NCBI GenBank assembly: GCA_029204225.1
Contig: CM055111.1
Coordinates: forward strand, 26,199,540-26,263,539
Length of the DNA: 64,000 bases
Direction: 5' to 3'
Source of the DNA: Diphasiastrum complanatum
Taxonomy: Eukaryota > Streptophyta > Lycopodiopsida > Lycopodiales > Lycopodiaceae
A program made the translations under genes and the position numbers. Below, piece by piece: positions 9,609 to 22,700 of the stretch (the stretch's first letter is position 1; the number at the start of each line of letters is the position of its first letter). Under the pieces are notes generated by a model. It saw only the letters and a list, made by a program, of their open reading frames with translations, did not search any database and had not been told where the DNA came from.

Positions 9609-12056
9609 CAGATTAAAAACGTGTTAAGATCTCTACTATGACTCATAACCTGCCCCTTCCTAGCCAACGGGATGATGCCATGTGTCCAATATAACTCCTC
9701 ACAACTGCTATGTATATGATTAATGTTAGCCCACACAAAGGTATTGTGCGAGGGACCACTTGCTAGATGGCACAGGGATCACCTTAAGAGACAACTAAAC
9801 TCCCATGGGTTGCGGCAAAGGGTGGAATGTGAGAGAAACCAAAACATCACTTCACTTGTATCTTTCATACGAGTAACCAACTCCTTCTTTAGCAATCCCA
9901 TCAACTTCGGAGATGAGATTAAAATTTAACGTGGGTACTTACTTTTCATACCGAACAATGAAGGCTCATGTGTTTTTAACTTTCAAATCATGGTACATGC
10001 ATGTGCAGAGGGAAAATCTCAATATGAATGAAATGCAATAAAATTTTCATCTTTTCCAAAACATAATCATTTGTTCTATAAGAAAACTTTGACCTCTTAT
10101 GAAATTTGACTTCTTTTTAATTAAGCTCTTGAACAGAAAGGTATGTTACTAATTTTCCAAATCCCCTTTCAATTAGCAGTTCGTATACTCTTTTGATTAG
10201 ATTTTGAGTCTTTGACATCCATTGCATCTTGCACAAATGGCTGCCTGTACTGGGTACCCTGCTGCTGCGAGACTCGAGAAAGCTCAGATAACAGAGGACC
10301 GAGAAGGCTATCGAGTCCTTAAAATGCAATCTCGAATGTACTATCTATCTATCCTACACTGATTGTTCTATACTTTATACAGGGTACTACATTTTTATAG
10401 TATGTGCTACGGTCTGGGACTCTGGGTTGGCACAACTTGGCAGCAGCCTGGAATCAGTATGCCAGATGCCAGTGTAGGAGGGGCATCGAAACTTGAGCAA
10501 TTATGAGAGACTTGTCAGTTACTGGGCAGTGCTGTTACACGTGGGATCAGAAACTGTCATATAAAACATATAAAATCATGCCCATCCATTATACTAGTAT
10601 TATTCAAAGCTACTTTAACTAATCTGATATTAAGTACACTGTACATAGTACGTACATATTGACAGTTATGATATAACTGCCCTGCCTGCGACCCAAGTCA
10701 CAGGCCTGCTGTGTCCACTGCCCACGTGGTATGCCCACCTCAGCCAATGCCTTCCAATTCTGTGTTTTGCTCAGTGGGTGGTGGGACACTGGTGGGTGCT
10801 CACTGCTCACTGCTATTAAGATAGTTCCTAACGACCTCATAAGAAAGATAACTATTAGCAACCTTATAACCAGCTGATTAAGCTTTGCATTAGTCATGAC
10901 TCATGACATTCGAATGGTTTAAAAATGAAAAACAAATTGATTCTAATGCTCGAACTTGCTTGAAAGTAAGCATCATGATAGCTTTACAACTATTTTGACA
11001 AAGCTTAAAAAGATCACGTCTCTATGAAGTCCATACAGGGTCACATTAAACATTATAAATTCTATAACCAAAAGCGAACGGTCGAAAGACTTAGAAATCT
11101 AGAAATAAAACACTAGAATGTTGCTCTTGACAATTAGCCTCTTTGTATTTGTCTTCTTTTGCAATAACCATTCAAACTCTAGTAACTGCATAAAACTAAG
11201 AGAATCATAAACTCTCCATGAAATCAATAAAACCTTAAAACTTTGAAATCTATACCTAAAACCAGCTGATTTTGAGTGAAAAACTAGAATCTCAAAATGA
11301 AATTATAAACTGTGAGCTTCAACAATTGGGCTCCTGGGGGGCTTTGTATTTACAATACCCTTTAAGATTTCTTACCCACTGCCAACTGTCCACTTGTCAA
11401 CCTTTGTCCATGAGTATGAGTCTATGTGACTTTGAAGCTTCAACATGCATTGAATGTTGGGCAGTCGTTGCAAATCCCAACTAATTGCAGGTATCAGTGG
11501 GTAGGGCACTTAAAGCTGAAACTTAAATGTCATAAGAAAATCCGAGTAACAGTAACCATTCAAACGGAAATATGCTGATCTCATATAAAACTCCATACTT
11601 CTCTCTGAAGTCGATAACCCATCACTTTGAAGTTGGAATTCCAAAAGCCCAAGCTCTTAGCTCTATCTTTGAAAGTCAAAGCTTGTTCCAACATCTTCCT
11701 GGAATACAAAACCAAAAGCACATTGAAATTCAAAATCCCAATAATATAAGTTCGTACTTATGAATGTTTTTAGTGTTTTAAATTTGAAGGATGATGCTTG
11801 GTACAACTTTTGTGTTCCATATACCAAAGCTTTTTCTTTGTTTTTGGGAGTTTGTGAGCAACCAAGGTTCCGTTGAGCGGGATATTCTATACATTTCAAA
11901 GGGCGCTTCGACCCATTCTTAAAGCACCCGATATGGAATTTGTCTATTTTTGGTTGCCTTAACTAGTCTTTTTTTTGTAATGAATCCATGTGATGCTTCT
12001 TCTAAGTGATTTAATCTTTTCATTTTTATCAATTGCAATTGATTTACTTTTTGCTC

Positions 12057-12112
12057 TATTCAAGACGACAATTGCTTTGTACGTTATTCAAGACGACAAT
12101 TGCCTTGTACGT
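12057..12112. repeat. 28-bp tandem duplication
   Basis: TATTCAAGACGACAATTG begins two adjacent 28-bp copies (12057-12084 and 12085-12112) that differ at one base. Confidence 0.9.
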
Positions 12113-12528
12113 CATGTATATGATGAAAATTCATTCATTTTTATCTTTTATCTTCTCTCTATTAACTATTAATAAGATCACAAATCCAAACATAAGTCAT
12201 AACGTGTTACTAAAGAAATCATCATCACTTCCATTAATAAACATTTACCACTACTATTTACTTAGTCAATAGAATCTCGAATTTATATATACAATAAGAT
12301 AAGAATACTAAGATCAACAAAATCAATGGTGTCAATAGAGTCAACAAGATCAACAATATCAACCCTGTCAATGTACTCATCATATTGAATATTTGACCCT
12401 ATCAAAACCTTTCTTTTTGTTTTCTTTCCTCCTTTTTTATTCTTATCCTTTTATATTTGTTCTCTTTTGTTTCCTTTTTTCTCTCACATATGAGAGTATG
12501 AAAGCTCTTCTCACATTTTACCTCATGA

Positions 12529-12666
12529 GTCTATGTACCACATTTTCATAATGCCATCTTGTTAAACTTTATCATCAAGTTATTTCAATCATATTCAGTC
12601 TATGTACCACAGTTTCATAATGTCATCTTGTTAAACTTTATTATCAAGTTATTTAAATCATATTCA
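12529..12666. repeat. 69-bp tandem duplication
   Basis: GTCTATGTACCAC begins copies at 12529 and 12598; both contain CATCTTGTTAAACTTTAT and end with ATCATATTCA. A handful of substitutions separate them. Confidence 0.85.
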
Positions 12667-15600
12667 TGACTTTCTTGCTATATCAATGGATTTTAGTCAT
12701 ATCAGTGGACTTTAGTCTTATCAATGGTTTATTTGCTTTTCCTTTTCAATCTTTACTACAAAAGTAAAACCCCTTCATAGAATACTTGACCCTTGGGTTA
12801 TGGTCGAAGCAAAGCGGAGCAGGGCAGCAAGGAGATGAGGTTAGTGAACCCAGGAGTTTGATCTCAGGATTGGATTTGTTTCTAGGTTATTGAGCTTTGT
12901 TCACGGATTGATTGAAGTTGTGTTTGCTTTGATCCGGGTGACGGGCATTGTTTCTACGCAGTTCTCGGTGACAAGGGCCTATTCGGAACTAAGCTTTGTG
13001 TGTTTTAAATTGTTTTCTTTTTTCAGTGGTGCGCTCTTCTGATCAGGCTTGGGCTCTATAGATTGTGACTTCTTTCTGGGTTCAGAAATCTATGTATTCT
13101 CCAGTCCCTCATGTTCCCTCGTCCTGCTCAGTTGACCATTGTGTGATGTGGGATGTGTTTTTCAATACATTCTTTCATCTGATTCTATCTCTGCTTTCAG
13201 GTCTTGGTGTTTTCTTATGAGTTAACTTGGTTACTTTGACTCTGATTATGTGACAAGGAGATCAGAAGAAAAATTATGATATGGTAGTTTGTATGTATGC
13301 TTGTGAGATTTTTCAACTTTCATTTTGGAGATACAGTTGCATTTGTTAATGCACTTGGTTCAAAAGTTTAACATTTTTAGTTTGTGCACACAAAATTTAA
13401 CAATAAGCATTTTGGACTAGTAGCTTTAGTCAAAGTAGTCAATTTACTATGCGATTTCTAATCAATACATGCATTCATAGTTTTAGACTCGCGATACTAT
13501 GTTCTCGTGATTAATAGTTAAATGAGTGTTTTTTCTAAAATATGTGTGAAAATTTTAATAAATTGTGTATTAAAAGACAAGGCCATAAGAAAGGAAGGAT
13601 GGTTCATGCAAGAATCTCTGTTTCTAAAACTTTGGTTCAACTAATGCATCTACTCCTCGATCATCGAATGACGAAGAAAGAAATGAAGTAAAAAGTGAAA
13701 ACCCTCATAAGCATGGGTAATGTTAAGAAATTAGCACACTCTCTCAAAAACAAAGATTTCCAAATTCATGCTCTATAATTCTACTGTAGTGAATAAATTG
13801 AGTTGTATGAGCAAGAAGAGAAACAGAGGGCCTTGCCTAGAAAGGGACATTGACACAATAGGTGTAGAGTTTGACCTACAAGTTTCACATGATGTTGAAT
13901 GCACTATGGAGTAAATGCACAACACACTATAGAAAGCAAAAGCAGAGGGTCAAATAATATCAAAGATGGAACGAGAATTCACAAGAGGTCTGAATGGAAT
14001 GGATTTTTTATTAACTGATTTTTTAAAAATCACTTTTTCTGTTTTTGAAAACACAATATACTTTAACAAAATTGCATAATTTTGTGTGATTACTGTGGCA
14101 GTATGGGATATGTATGCTATGTAGACACATGGTCGTCATTATCAAATCAAACAAATTGATGTAAAATGACACATGATCATGGTGGAATGGCATCTTCTCA
14201 TTAAAAAAGAAATTGGTAGCAATGCATGAGACCAAAATCTAATTTTTGAAGAGCTTGGATATGTAGGAAAGATAGTAAGGGTTTTGGTGAGAATAGCCAA
14301 TATTTCGTATTTGATGTGATATAAATTAACTACAGATGGTCAAATGTAATGATCAAAAAATCTTAGCAAATTTTCTACTATCAATCTAACAAAAAATTCA
14401 AACGTGTCGGTGTTCCCATGTCAATATGTTTAAAAAAAAATTCCAATCACCATCAATATAAAAATGACTTTATTTTGTCATTGTATCTCTTTGTTGTGAA
14501 CTAATATAGTTCTATGAAAGTAAGTACTATATTAACATTGTTAAATGTGCAGATACTTTTCCAACCGAACCCACTAAACAAAAACTTGTAGTACATTATT
14601 CAAGTTCAGGCACGTCCAAAATGCTCATTTGAAAATGTGTACATTGAGAGCGAAATGAAATACTTTAAATTTGACATCATAATTGATAATTCAAATAAAT
14701 AAATAAGCAAAAGGAAAATTCTTTGCCCAAGTGCTCTAAATGAAAGATTCTAAAAACATGTTGGAATGTAAATTCACAAATGCACCAAGTTTTTCAAATG
14801 CAAGGGACTGATTTTATTGATGAGGATGAAGTAAAATGTGTGTGTGTGTAATAGTTGCAAGCCACGTTCTTAACACGTTCCAAAATTAGAGTTAGGGTTT
14901 TACCTTGAATGTTTTTGCCTCTCCTTGAAATTTTTTAGGAAACCTATGCCGACTATTGCCATTTTACTAGCTATGTGTAACTAATTCGTGCTTTGTTCTT
15001 TGCCTAATCTATTTCAGTGAACTATTGTTGACTAGTTTGAGCCTTGCTACCATATAACATATTGCTTTTTTAATGGTTTCTATGATCAACAATGTGCTCC
15101 TACAATATCCATTCCTAAAAATTTGTAAAGAAATGCTAATTCCAGAAAACACATGATCCTATAGCACCTATGGTAAGTGAGGGATTGTAGGACACCGTAT
15201 ACCATTCATGAGAATGAGGAATTAATTCGATTTCATGATGAACTAGTTAGACATGATTTCCAATTCCCACCTGAGAATAACCTGAGGTTGTAGTATTTAC
15301 AACCTAAACATGATCAAATAATGTCTAGCACCAACTGCAACTACAGCATCAATGCAATAGAACATTATGGAAAGAAAACACGAAGTCCACGGTCGTGTCG
15401 ACAACCAGGACGAGATCTGGTCCTTCTGAAACTAGGTATATAATATTCAGAATATAGAAACTGAGGATTCTAGTAGAATGTCATTTAACACTAGCTTAAA
15501 AAAAAACCTACAACATTATTATCTCTCTCTCTATGATAAGTCAATCTCCTTATTCTTTAATACAATTGTTTGCTCTTGATCACTGTTTTTCATATGTTTG

Positions 15601-16374
15601 TCTCCAATTATATGTGCCTCTTACTTGCGGTGCTATAATTACTAGTGCTATATCCAACATTACAACTATTATGAAGAAGTTTCCATATGAAAGGCATGTT
15701 TCGAGTGACACGTTATTCTCAGTAACAATGCTTCACTATTGTTGTATTAGTGATTGGCTTGTTGCACATACACGTCTGTGAATTGTCGTGCCCTCATTGA
15801 TCTTAAATGGCAATCTTGGTCAATACGACGAACCCCTATTTGTGTGTTATTGCAGCAACTATTGCTGCTGGCAGCCTCAACTTATAAAGCTTAAAAAGCA
15901 TCCATTTGTGTTTTCGGACCCATCTATTTCCAACTTTTACATGGTAGTCTTAGTCTATTCCACATGGGCTTTATTGATTTGCATCAAGTTGTCTACAACT
16001 CCATTTAAACGACACTCTTGGTCTAACAAGTGGCTTGGATTTTATATAGACTGCATTCATATGGCATTCTTGGTTGGCTATGCCCGTAGGTCCCTTACAT
16101 TGATGCCTTCATATGGCATTCTTGGTTGGCTACGCCCGTAGGTGCAGTAGGTGCTCTTTGACAATTCTTGTTTTCCAACATCTTTTCTTTTTGTAGACTC
16201 AACCCCAATTTATTATGCTGCTATTCCGTCAATGGAGGGATTATATTCTTTCCAAAAGTCAACCAGAAAATAGAGGTCTCACAGAAGCTAGTTAGCAAAG
16301 GTGTATCTGGCTAGAAGGAACTGATCATGTACTGATTGTAGCTCAGACCAAAAACCAGCATTTGACAAGGACAG

Positions 16375-16406
16375 ACGTGCACACGCGCGTGCGCACACAC
16401 ACACAT
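16375..16406. repeat. 32-bp alternating purine-pyrimidine tract
   Basis: Every step from 16375 to 16406 alternates purine and pyrimidine, mixing GC and CA dinucleotides. Such tracts can adopt the Z form under negative supercoiling. It lies about 380 bp beyond the PBA1 stop codon. Confidence 0.7.
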
Positions 16407-16781
16407 CCAATATCTCTCTATGACTGAAAAGTAACAAAGTTCGCTATTTGCACCAACAAAAGATATTGATTGTTCACAATAACATTCAAAATCAACTGAA
16501 AACAAAAAACATACAAAATAAATACAAATATTTCTGAAAAGTCAACTACAAGATCCAAAACTGTTATTCATTTTCCAACTACTTCCTTGCCACATCCTTC
16601 TAGAAGGACCTCGAGATAAGTTCCATCGTTCCAAGATGTAGTATAAGCCACAGTGACTTATCTGTGAAAACATCTAGACTCTCTAATTTCTGACATGTGT
16701 CATCCTGTTTGAACCACTAGTTGGAGTATTCCAATATAACAAAAAATGGAAGTAAGATCCATGGCCATAAATGTGTATACT

Positions 16782-19700
16782 TCACCGAGTGTCAACCATG
16801 GGTGCAGGACCACTTAATAAAGACTCCAAAGGAGAAATTCCTGGAGCAATTTCCTCGTACCAGGTGGGTAGCGCATCTCCAGCATAGAAGTTCCTCTTAA
16901 CTCCTTCAGAATTTATCTGCCAATAGTGCAAGCATTCAGAATGTGCATACGCAAAAGCAACAAAAGTACTAAGGTCTAGCATTTATTGCCAGCATTAACA
17001 GACTAAAAGAACTAAAGAACAGTCAGGATTAACTCATTAGAACATGGAGAGCATATACATGACATAAATATCTAGCAAAGCACCAGAAGCTGTGAAATGT
17101 TATATTTCTGATTTCAAAAAGGTCATACAGATAGCACGAACTCTAGTATCAGAATCCTGATCATGTAAACACATAGGTCCTAGGTAGTAGGTCAATTATC
17201 AGGTGGCGTCCCATTTGGCAGGGTTTCCAATCTATGAGAATATTCCTCTTTAGCTCAAAGCAAGATCAAACCTCTGAAGTATGTGTGTTGTGCACTGCTA
17301 ACATGGAAGAAAGGTACCCTTAGCCATTCAGGGTAATTGCTTGAGTCAGGTCATAGACAAATTTTGCAACAGTGAAGTTGTACCACTTTGGCAATTCCAG
17401 CATCGAATCAGCTGAACTTCCAAAATAAATGTCCACAGTGGCCTTACTTAATGCCCTGAAGTTCCCCTACATAATGGGCTGGCGTTCATGCAAAATTGAT
17501 ATATATGTTCATTATTTCTTTTGCTCATAATATAATTTTCCTCGCACTGCATTCAAAATTGTTGAAGTAGTGCTTTTGTTATTTGATTCAATATAAATTA
17601 ATGTGGAATAAATGGATTCAAGAAGCTTTCAAATTGAGTGCATGCATATGCAAGAAAAGACTTCCATAACAGAAACAATACAAAAATACGAAGTTTTAGT
17701 AAGCTTACAATGACTGTGCGAACAACACCCCCACTTCCACCATCTCGAGCAATGGCCAAGGAGACAGTCTTCACTACTAGCTCCTGTATTCATAAAACAC
17801 GCAAAATTGAAGTGACGTGGAATATATGGCAAGATCCACACGTGTTCATACTTTCGCAGCAAATAGTATAACATATTCTTGTCTGTTCAACCACATTTTT
17901 GGCTCATCAACTCTTACTCCTCATGATACAAGCGTGAAATATTAGGGCATTATAAAATACAAGGACAGATCATTGTTTGTTGAATGTTCCTAGTGTTGGC
18001 AAATGGGATCAATACAAAACCTCTTTCACTGAATAAAGTATTTCTTTTTACTTTTTGGCTTATTTGCATTAAACCAACCCCCTGAAATTTGAGAGCACCA
18101 ACTTGCAAATTCTAATTGCACAGGTTAAAGATACTTCAATGTAGATCACAGAAATGCAATGTTGGCAAAAGGGTGAATCTTTTTGTACATATGGGAAACA
18201 CGAGAAGCTTACCTCTGCTTCTTCCTTGGTTAAGCCATCTTTCCATGCTTGGTCGAGAAAACCATAAAGATAAGTTGAACCAGACCCTGACACAAAAACA
18301 AATCACTCAACCACAAACAAATACATTCATGGTACGTAAATTAAGTGTTCCCTCAAAATTCAATACGTATGAAGATGCAATGACCAGTTAGCACCCTGGT
18401 AGCTTAAGTGTTGAAAGAAGTGTGCCACATCGAGGGGGGGAGGGGGAGATCTTGGAGTGAAACAGGCCAATTATGAGTCACGATCATAGGTTATTTTTGT
18501 ACAGTCAACAGTTTCACTGAAACGCGTTTCATTCAATAAAATTCCGTTTCAAACAGAACGTACGAAACGAATTTTCATTGAATGGAAAAAATTTGATTGT
18601 TTTCAGGTTTAAAATTCTACAGTTTGTAAAATGATGTTTTTTTTGTGTGAGAGAGAGAACCCAGATATTAGTGTAGTATTACTAGTTAGTTCTAGGATTA
18701 GTGTTAAACTTAGATTAGTGTGTTTTTGCAATAATATAAGGCTACAAATAAAATCTCAAAAATAAAACAACGAGTCTAAAACTGCTGTTTCACCAATTCT
18801 TTCTCGGGGTTTGCTGATTCTTTCCTGGTCTCAAACCATCAATATATGTATTATGTAGCATGGATCATGACAATAGGTATTAGGTGGGACTCAAAAGTTC
18901 CAACTCTCAAGTTAGGATTCAAGATTAATCGTTCCAATCGTTGATTAATTGTAATCTACACTGCCTAAACACTAAAACAGCACTTGCTTTGCCATAATGG
19001 AAGGCTAGAAAAAAAACCCAAAAAAAACCCTAAAACCATTTCTGCCAAATCTATGTACTATGTAGTGTAGTTGCCCGTTCCAGAACGGAACAGGACTCCC
19101 AAAAAAAATTACAAAAAATACGTCTTGTAAAAAAAAACCACATCCTGAGACTTAATAGACTACGGGCAACTACATACAGAGACAATATGTGCAACTAAAT
19201 GCAAAAAAATCTGGATCAGTGTGTGTCATCACAGTGTAGACTGATCATCGAGGCAGGTGTCAATATACGGATTTTTTGCTGGGATTCTGCGGAAAAACGT
19301 AATCAGATAATCAGATTAAGGAACAGAATCAAGATACATAGTGGGGCTCAGACAGCGATTCTATAGCTCGGATATATATAACGTGGCAGATAGCAATTCT
19401 AGGAAAACCGTGAGCAGCAGTCAGAGAAGATAGCGATTCTAGGATCAACGTGTTTGTTGAAATCGATTTCTTTGTTTAAATTTACACATCATCGATTTCA
19501 AAACAATGATTTCAAATTGATTTCTGATCTGTAGCGTCCCTCAATATATTATCAAGACGGAAGATCACGAAGAAGGAAGATCACGGCCAGCTTGATACCT
19601 GGTCTTTTTTTTCTTTAAAAAAACGTTCCGACCCAGTTCATTCCAGAACGTACAGTACGTTCCGACCCAAAAAGCGGACGGGCTTCTAAGCTATGTAGCA

Positions 19701-22700
19701 TGGATCATGACAATACGTATTAGGCGGGACTCCAGAGTCCAGTCAAGATTGATCTTTGACCTGCATTGCCTAAGCATGAAAATAGAACTTGGTTTTGCCA
19801 TAATAGAAGGCTAGAAATAAAATCCCCCCCCCCAAAACAAAAAAAAACCCTAAAACCATTTCGTCATTTCTTTCCCAAGGTTACCGTTTCAAATCCATTT
19901 CAAACCCAATTCAAGAGGGTCCACAAAACATTGTTTTTGTCATTCTCTAGGGGCTAATATTGTGCTAGGTTGTTCAAGGCATCAAAGCTCTCATTTCAAG
20001 TCGTGGCTTCTTCATATGTGGGCTCTTATCTTGTTCACATGCTCATACAATTTTGTTCCTCTTACAGTTGAATACAGTGCACAGGAATGGCCTAGATCGT
20101 TTTGCTTTTATTAGCTTAGTCAATCGATAAGGTCCATAAGCTCATGATGTAGCAACATGAGCAGGTAGAGCAAGGGCACGAACAATGGAGAAAATTTGCA
20201 GCCCTAGAAGACCCCACGACCTGATTCGGATGAATTGGTTTGTAAGACACCAACCTGTCAACGTACAAATTGATGACGGTCTTTGCATAACTTTGTTAAC
20301 TCAATTGGCGCAGAAAATTTAAGTGGCCACTGCACCAAGAAATCACCAATGTGTGGTGAAGATGGTGGCGGGGGAGAATCATCAAATCTGGGACTAGATT
20401 GTTCCTCAGCTACCTTTGAGAATCCAGGTTCAACTTTCATATAATGAATTTAGATTAAGTAGATAGAAGTTTGATTAAGAAATGGTTTTATTCCAAAAAT
20501 CACTCTTTGAAAAGCATTATGTTACACAGTTTATCGCTTTTGCAAAATGGCTCACTAATTGAACTTAAAGGCAATGTTGATATGTCTAATGCTCCCTTTC
20601 TATCTACTTTGGAAGTTAAAGAATGTTTGGAAGATTTTAACTACCATGTTTATCTATGTTTTTTGAAAGATGTGATATGTAGAACACCTTATCAGACAAA
20701 TCTCGATTCTACTAACAAAGTGCACAGTTTATTTGACAAAGGCTGAGAAACGAACTCGACTCAAAACATTTCTATTCGTGTTCAAACTCGAAAGATTCGC
20801 GAAATATATTCTTGTTGAAACTCGAAAGATTCGTGAACAGGTTGTTGTTGAAACTCGAAAGATTCGCGAACAGTATCTTGTTGCAAAATATTTTGATTCT
20901 TGTTAAACCTCAAAATTGTCAATTGTCGCGAACAATTCGCGAAACACAAAGTTGTCGTGAAGAGACAAACAGTCGCGAAACACGAAGTTGTCACGAAGAG
21001 ACAAACTGTCGCGAACAATTCGCGAACAGAAATCATTTGAGTCTAGAAACAGAACGTTTATTGAATGTCAACCGTCTTAACGGTTAGATCTACTGTTACA
21101 AAATTAAAAGGCCAAAAGACATGTCCTGTAACAATATAAATACATGTGCACTACTCGTTGTAACACATCAGAGACACAACAAAGAAACAAGGCAGCAAGA
21201 GATGTGTACTGATGATTCAGATTCAAAATTATAAAAATTCGTTTTTGATCAAAGTTACTCAACAAATGATTTTATCAATTGTTTCTGATTGTCTAAAATT
21301 GTCTATAATATTCACGCAATATATCTCTTAATTCCAAATGCTTTATTCAATCAAGGTAAAAACTGTTCTATTAGTACATAGACCAGAAACAGACCCGATT
21401 GAAGACACTGATATTAGTTTGATTTATTCAAACTTTCATCGTGTTCTCTGAAGAAGAAATCTTAGCATTTTTCCTATAGTGGTATCAAAGCACATCAGAG
21501 CTGATACAGTGGTATCAGAGAGCGCACCTTTCAGCATCCTTCACACATCCATCAGCGGCCGTATCTGGAGCTTATTCAGAAGATGTCGTCGATCAACAAT
21601 ATTCAGTCTAAGATCGGTACGATCTTGGATACAGAAGGTTCGAATTATTTGATCTGGAAATTAAAGACTTCACTCATACTGAAGGGCGAAGGTCTTTGGC
21701 AATAGGTAGAACCAGTAGAAGAGAAGCCAATTATTCCTGGCAAAGAACTTCGAGAATGGAATTTGAGAAATGACAAAGCTATAGCAATTATTGCATCTTC
21801 AGTGCATGACAACATAATGCTAGATCTTACATCAATTTCAAACACGAAAGATTTATGGGAAGAATTGCAATCCAAGAATCAGACTCAATCTCGTAATCAA
21901 ATCATGTTCTTGGAAGACCAATTAACTTACCTACAATGGGACGACAAAGACCTGACCACATTCGTACGAAAGATAAAGGATTTGTTTATTTCTTTGCAGA
22001 ATTCTGGCACGAAAAATGCAATCTCAAAGGAAAAACAGCTTAGCTATTTTCTTCGAGCACTACCCAGGTCATTCCACACAACTCGAACTTTACTGGCGAA
22101 AGATTCGACTATGACACTTCAAAAGACAATAGATGGAGTCAAAGAGGAAGTAGAAGCTTGCGAATGCTATGACGATAATGGTGATTCCGAAAGTGCAATT
22201 TTTACTCAGAAGAATAAATCTTCAAAGAAGTCTAAGTTTAAGAGGGAGTCGTCTAAGAAGAATGGAAACGAATCCAAGACAAATGATCAACAATCTGAAA
22301 AACAACAGAAAAATTCTGGTGAAAGGAAGATTTGCAACAGTTGCAAAAGCTCAGGTCATACAGAAGACAAGTGTTGGTAAAATCCAAAAATTGATTGTAT
22401 TCATTGTCATAAACGGGGTCATGCAGCAGTAGACATTTATCAAAATCCTAGGAACAAGGAGCAGAATCGAAGCGAACCTTCATATTCAAATTTTGTCGAA
22501 AACAAAGCAGAATGCTCCAGAGCAGCAGAAGACAGGACAACAAGAAACTCAGCAGCATATGTTTGTGCTGATCTATGTTGTTCATCAAATTCAAAAATTC
22601 GAGAAGTAGTACTTGATTCGGGAGCCACCTCACATTTTGTTTCCTCAAAACAAATTTTATCTGACTATAAGAAGACAAAGTATTCGAGATTTATTATACT

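Larger units (their letters stand above)
9609..16374. other. long spacer, no gene recognised; minor repeats
   Basis: No open frame in these 6.8 kb has a recognisable domain. Only local structure is visible: a 28-bp direct duplication at 12057-12112, a 69-bp tandem duplication at 12529-12666, ATCAAC-type degenerate repeats at about 12310-12370, and a 52-bp direct repeat at about 16057-16141. A weak diverged repeat pair (ACCATTCAAAC words) sits near 11168 and 11557. The rest is AT-rich sequence, possibly very old transposon debris. Confidence 0.5.

Noticed and set aside
16981-18300. Separate small genes from frames at 17629-17874 and 18069-18293
   Set aside because: These frames are single exons of PBA1 with intron sequence read through.
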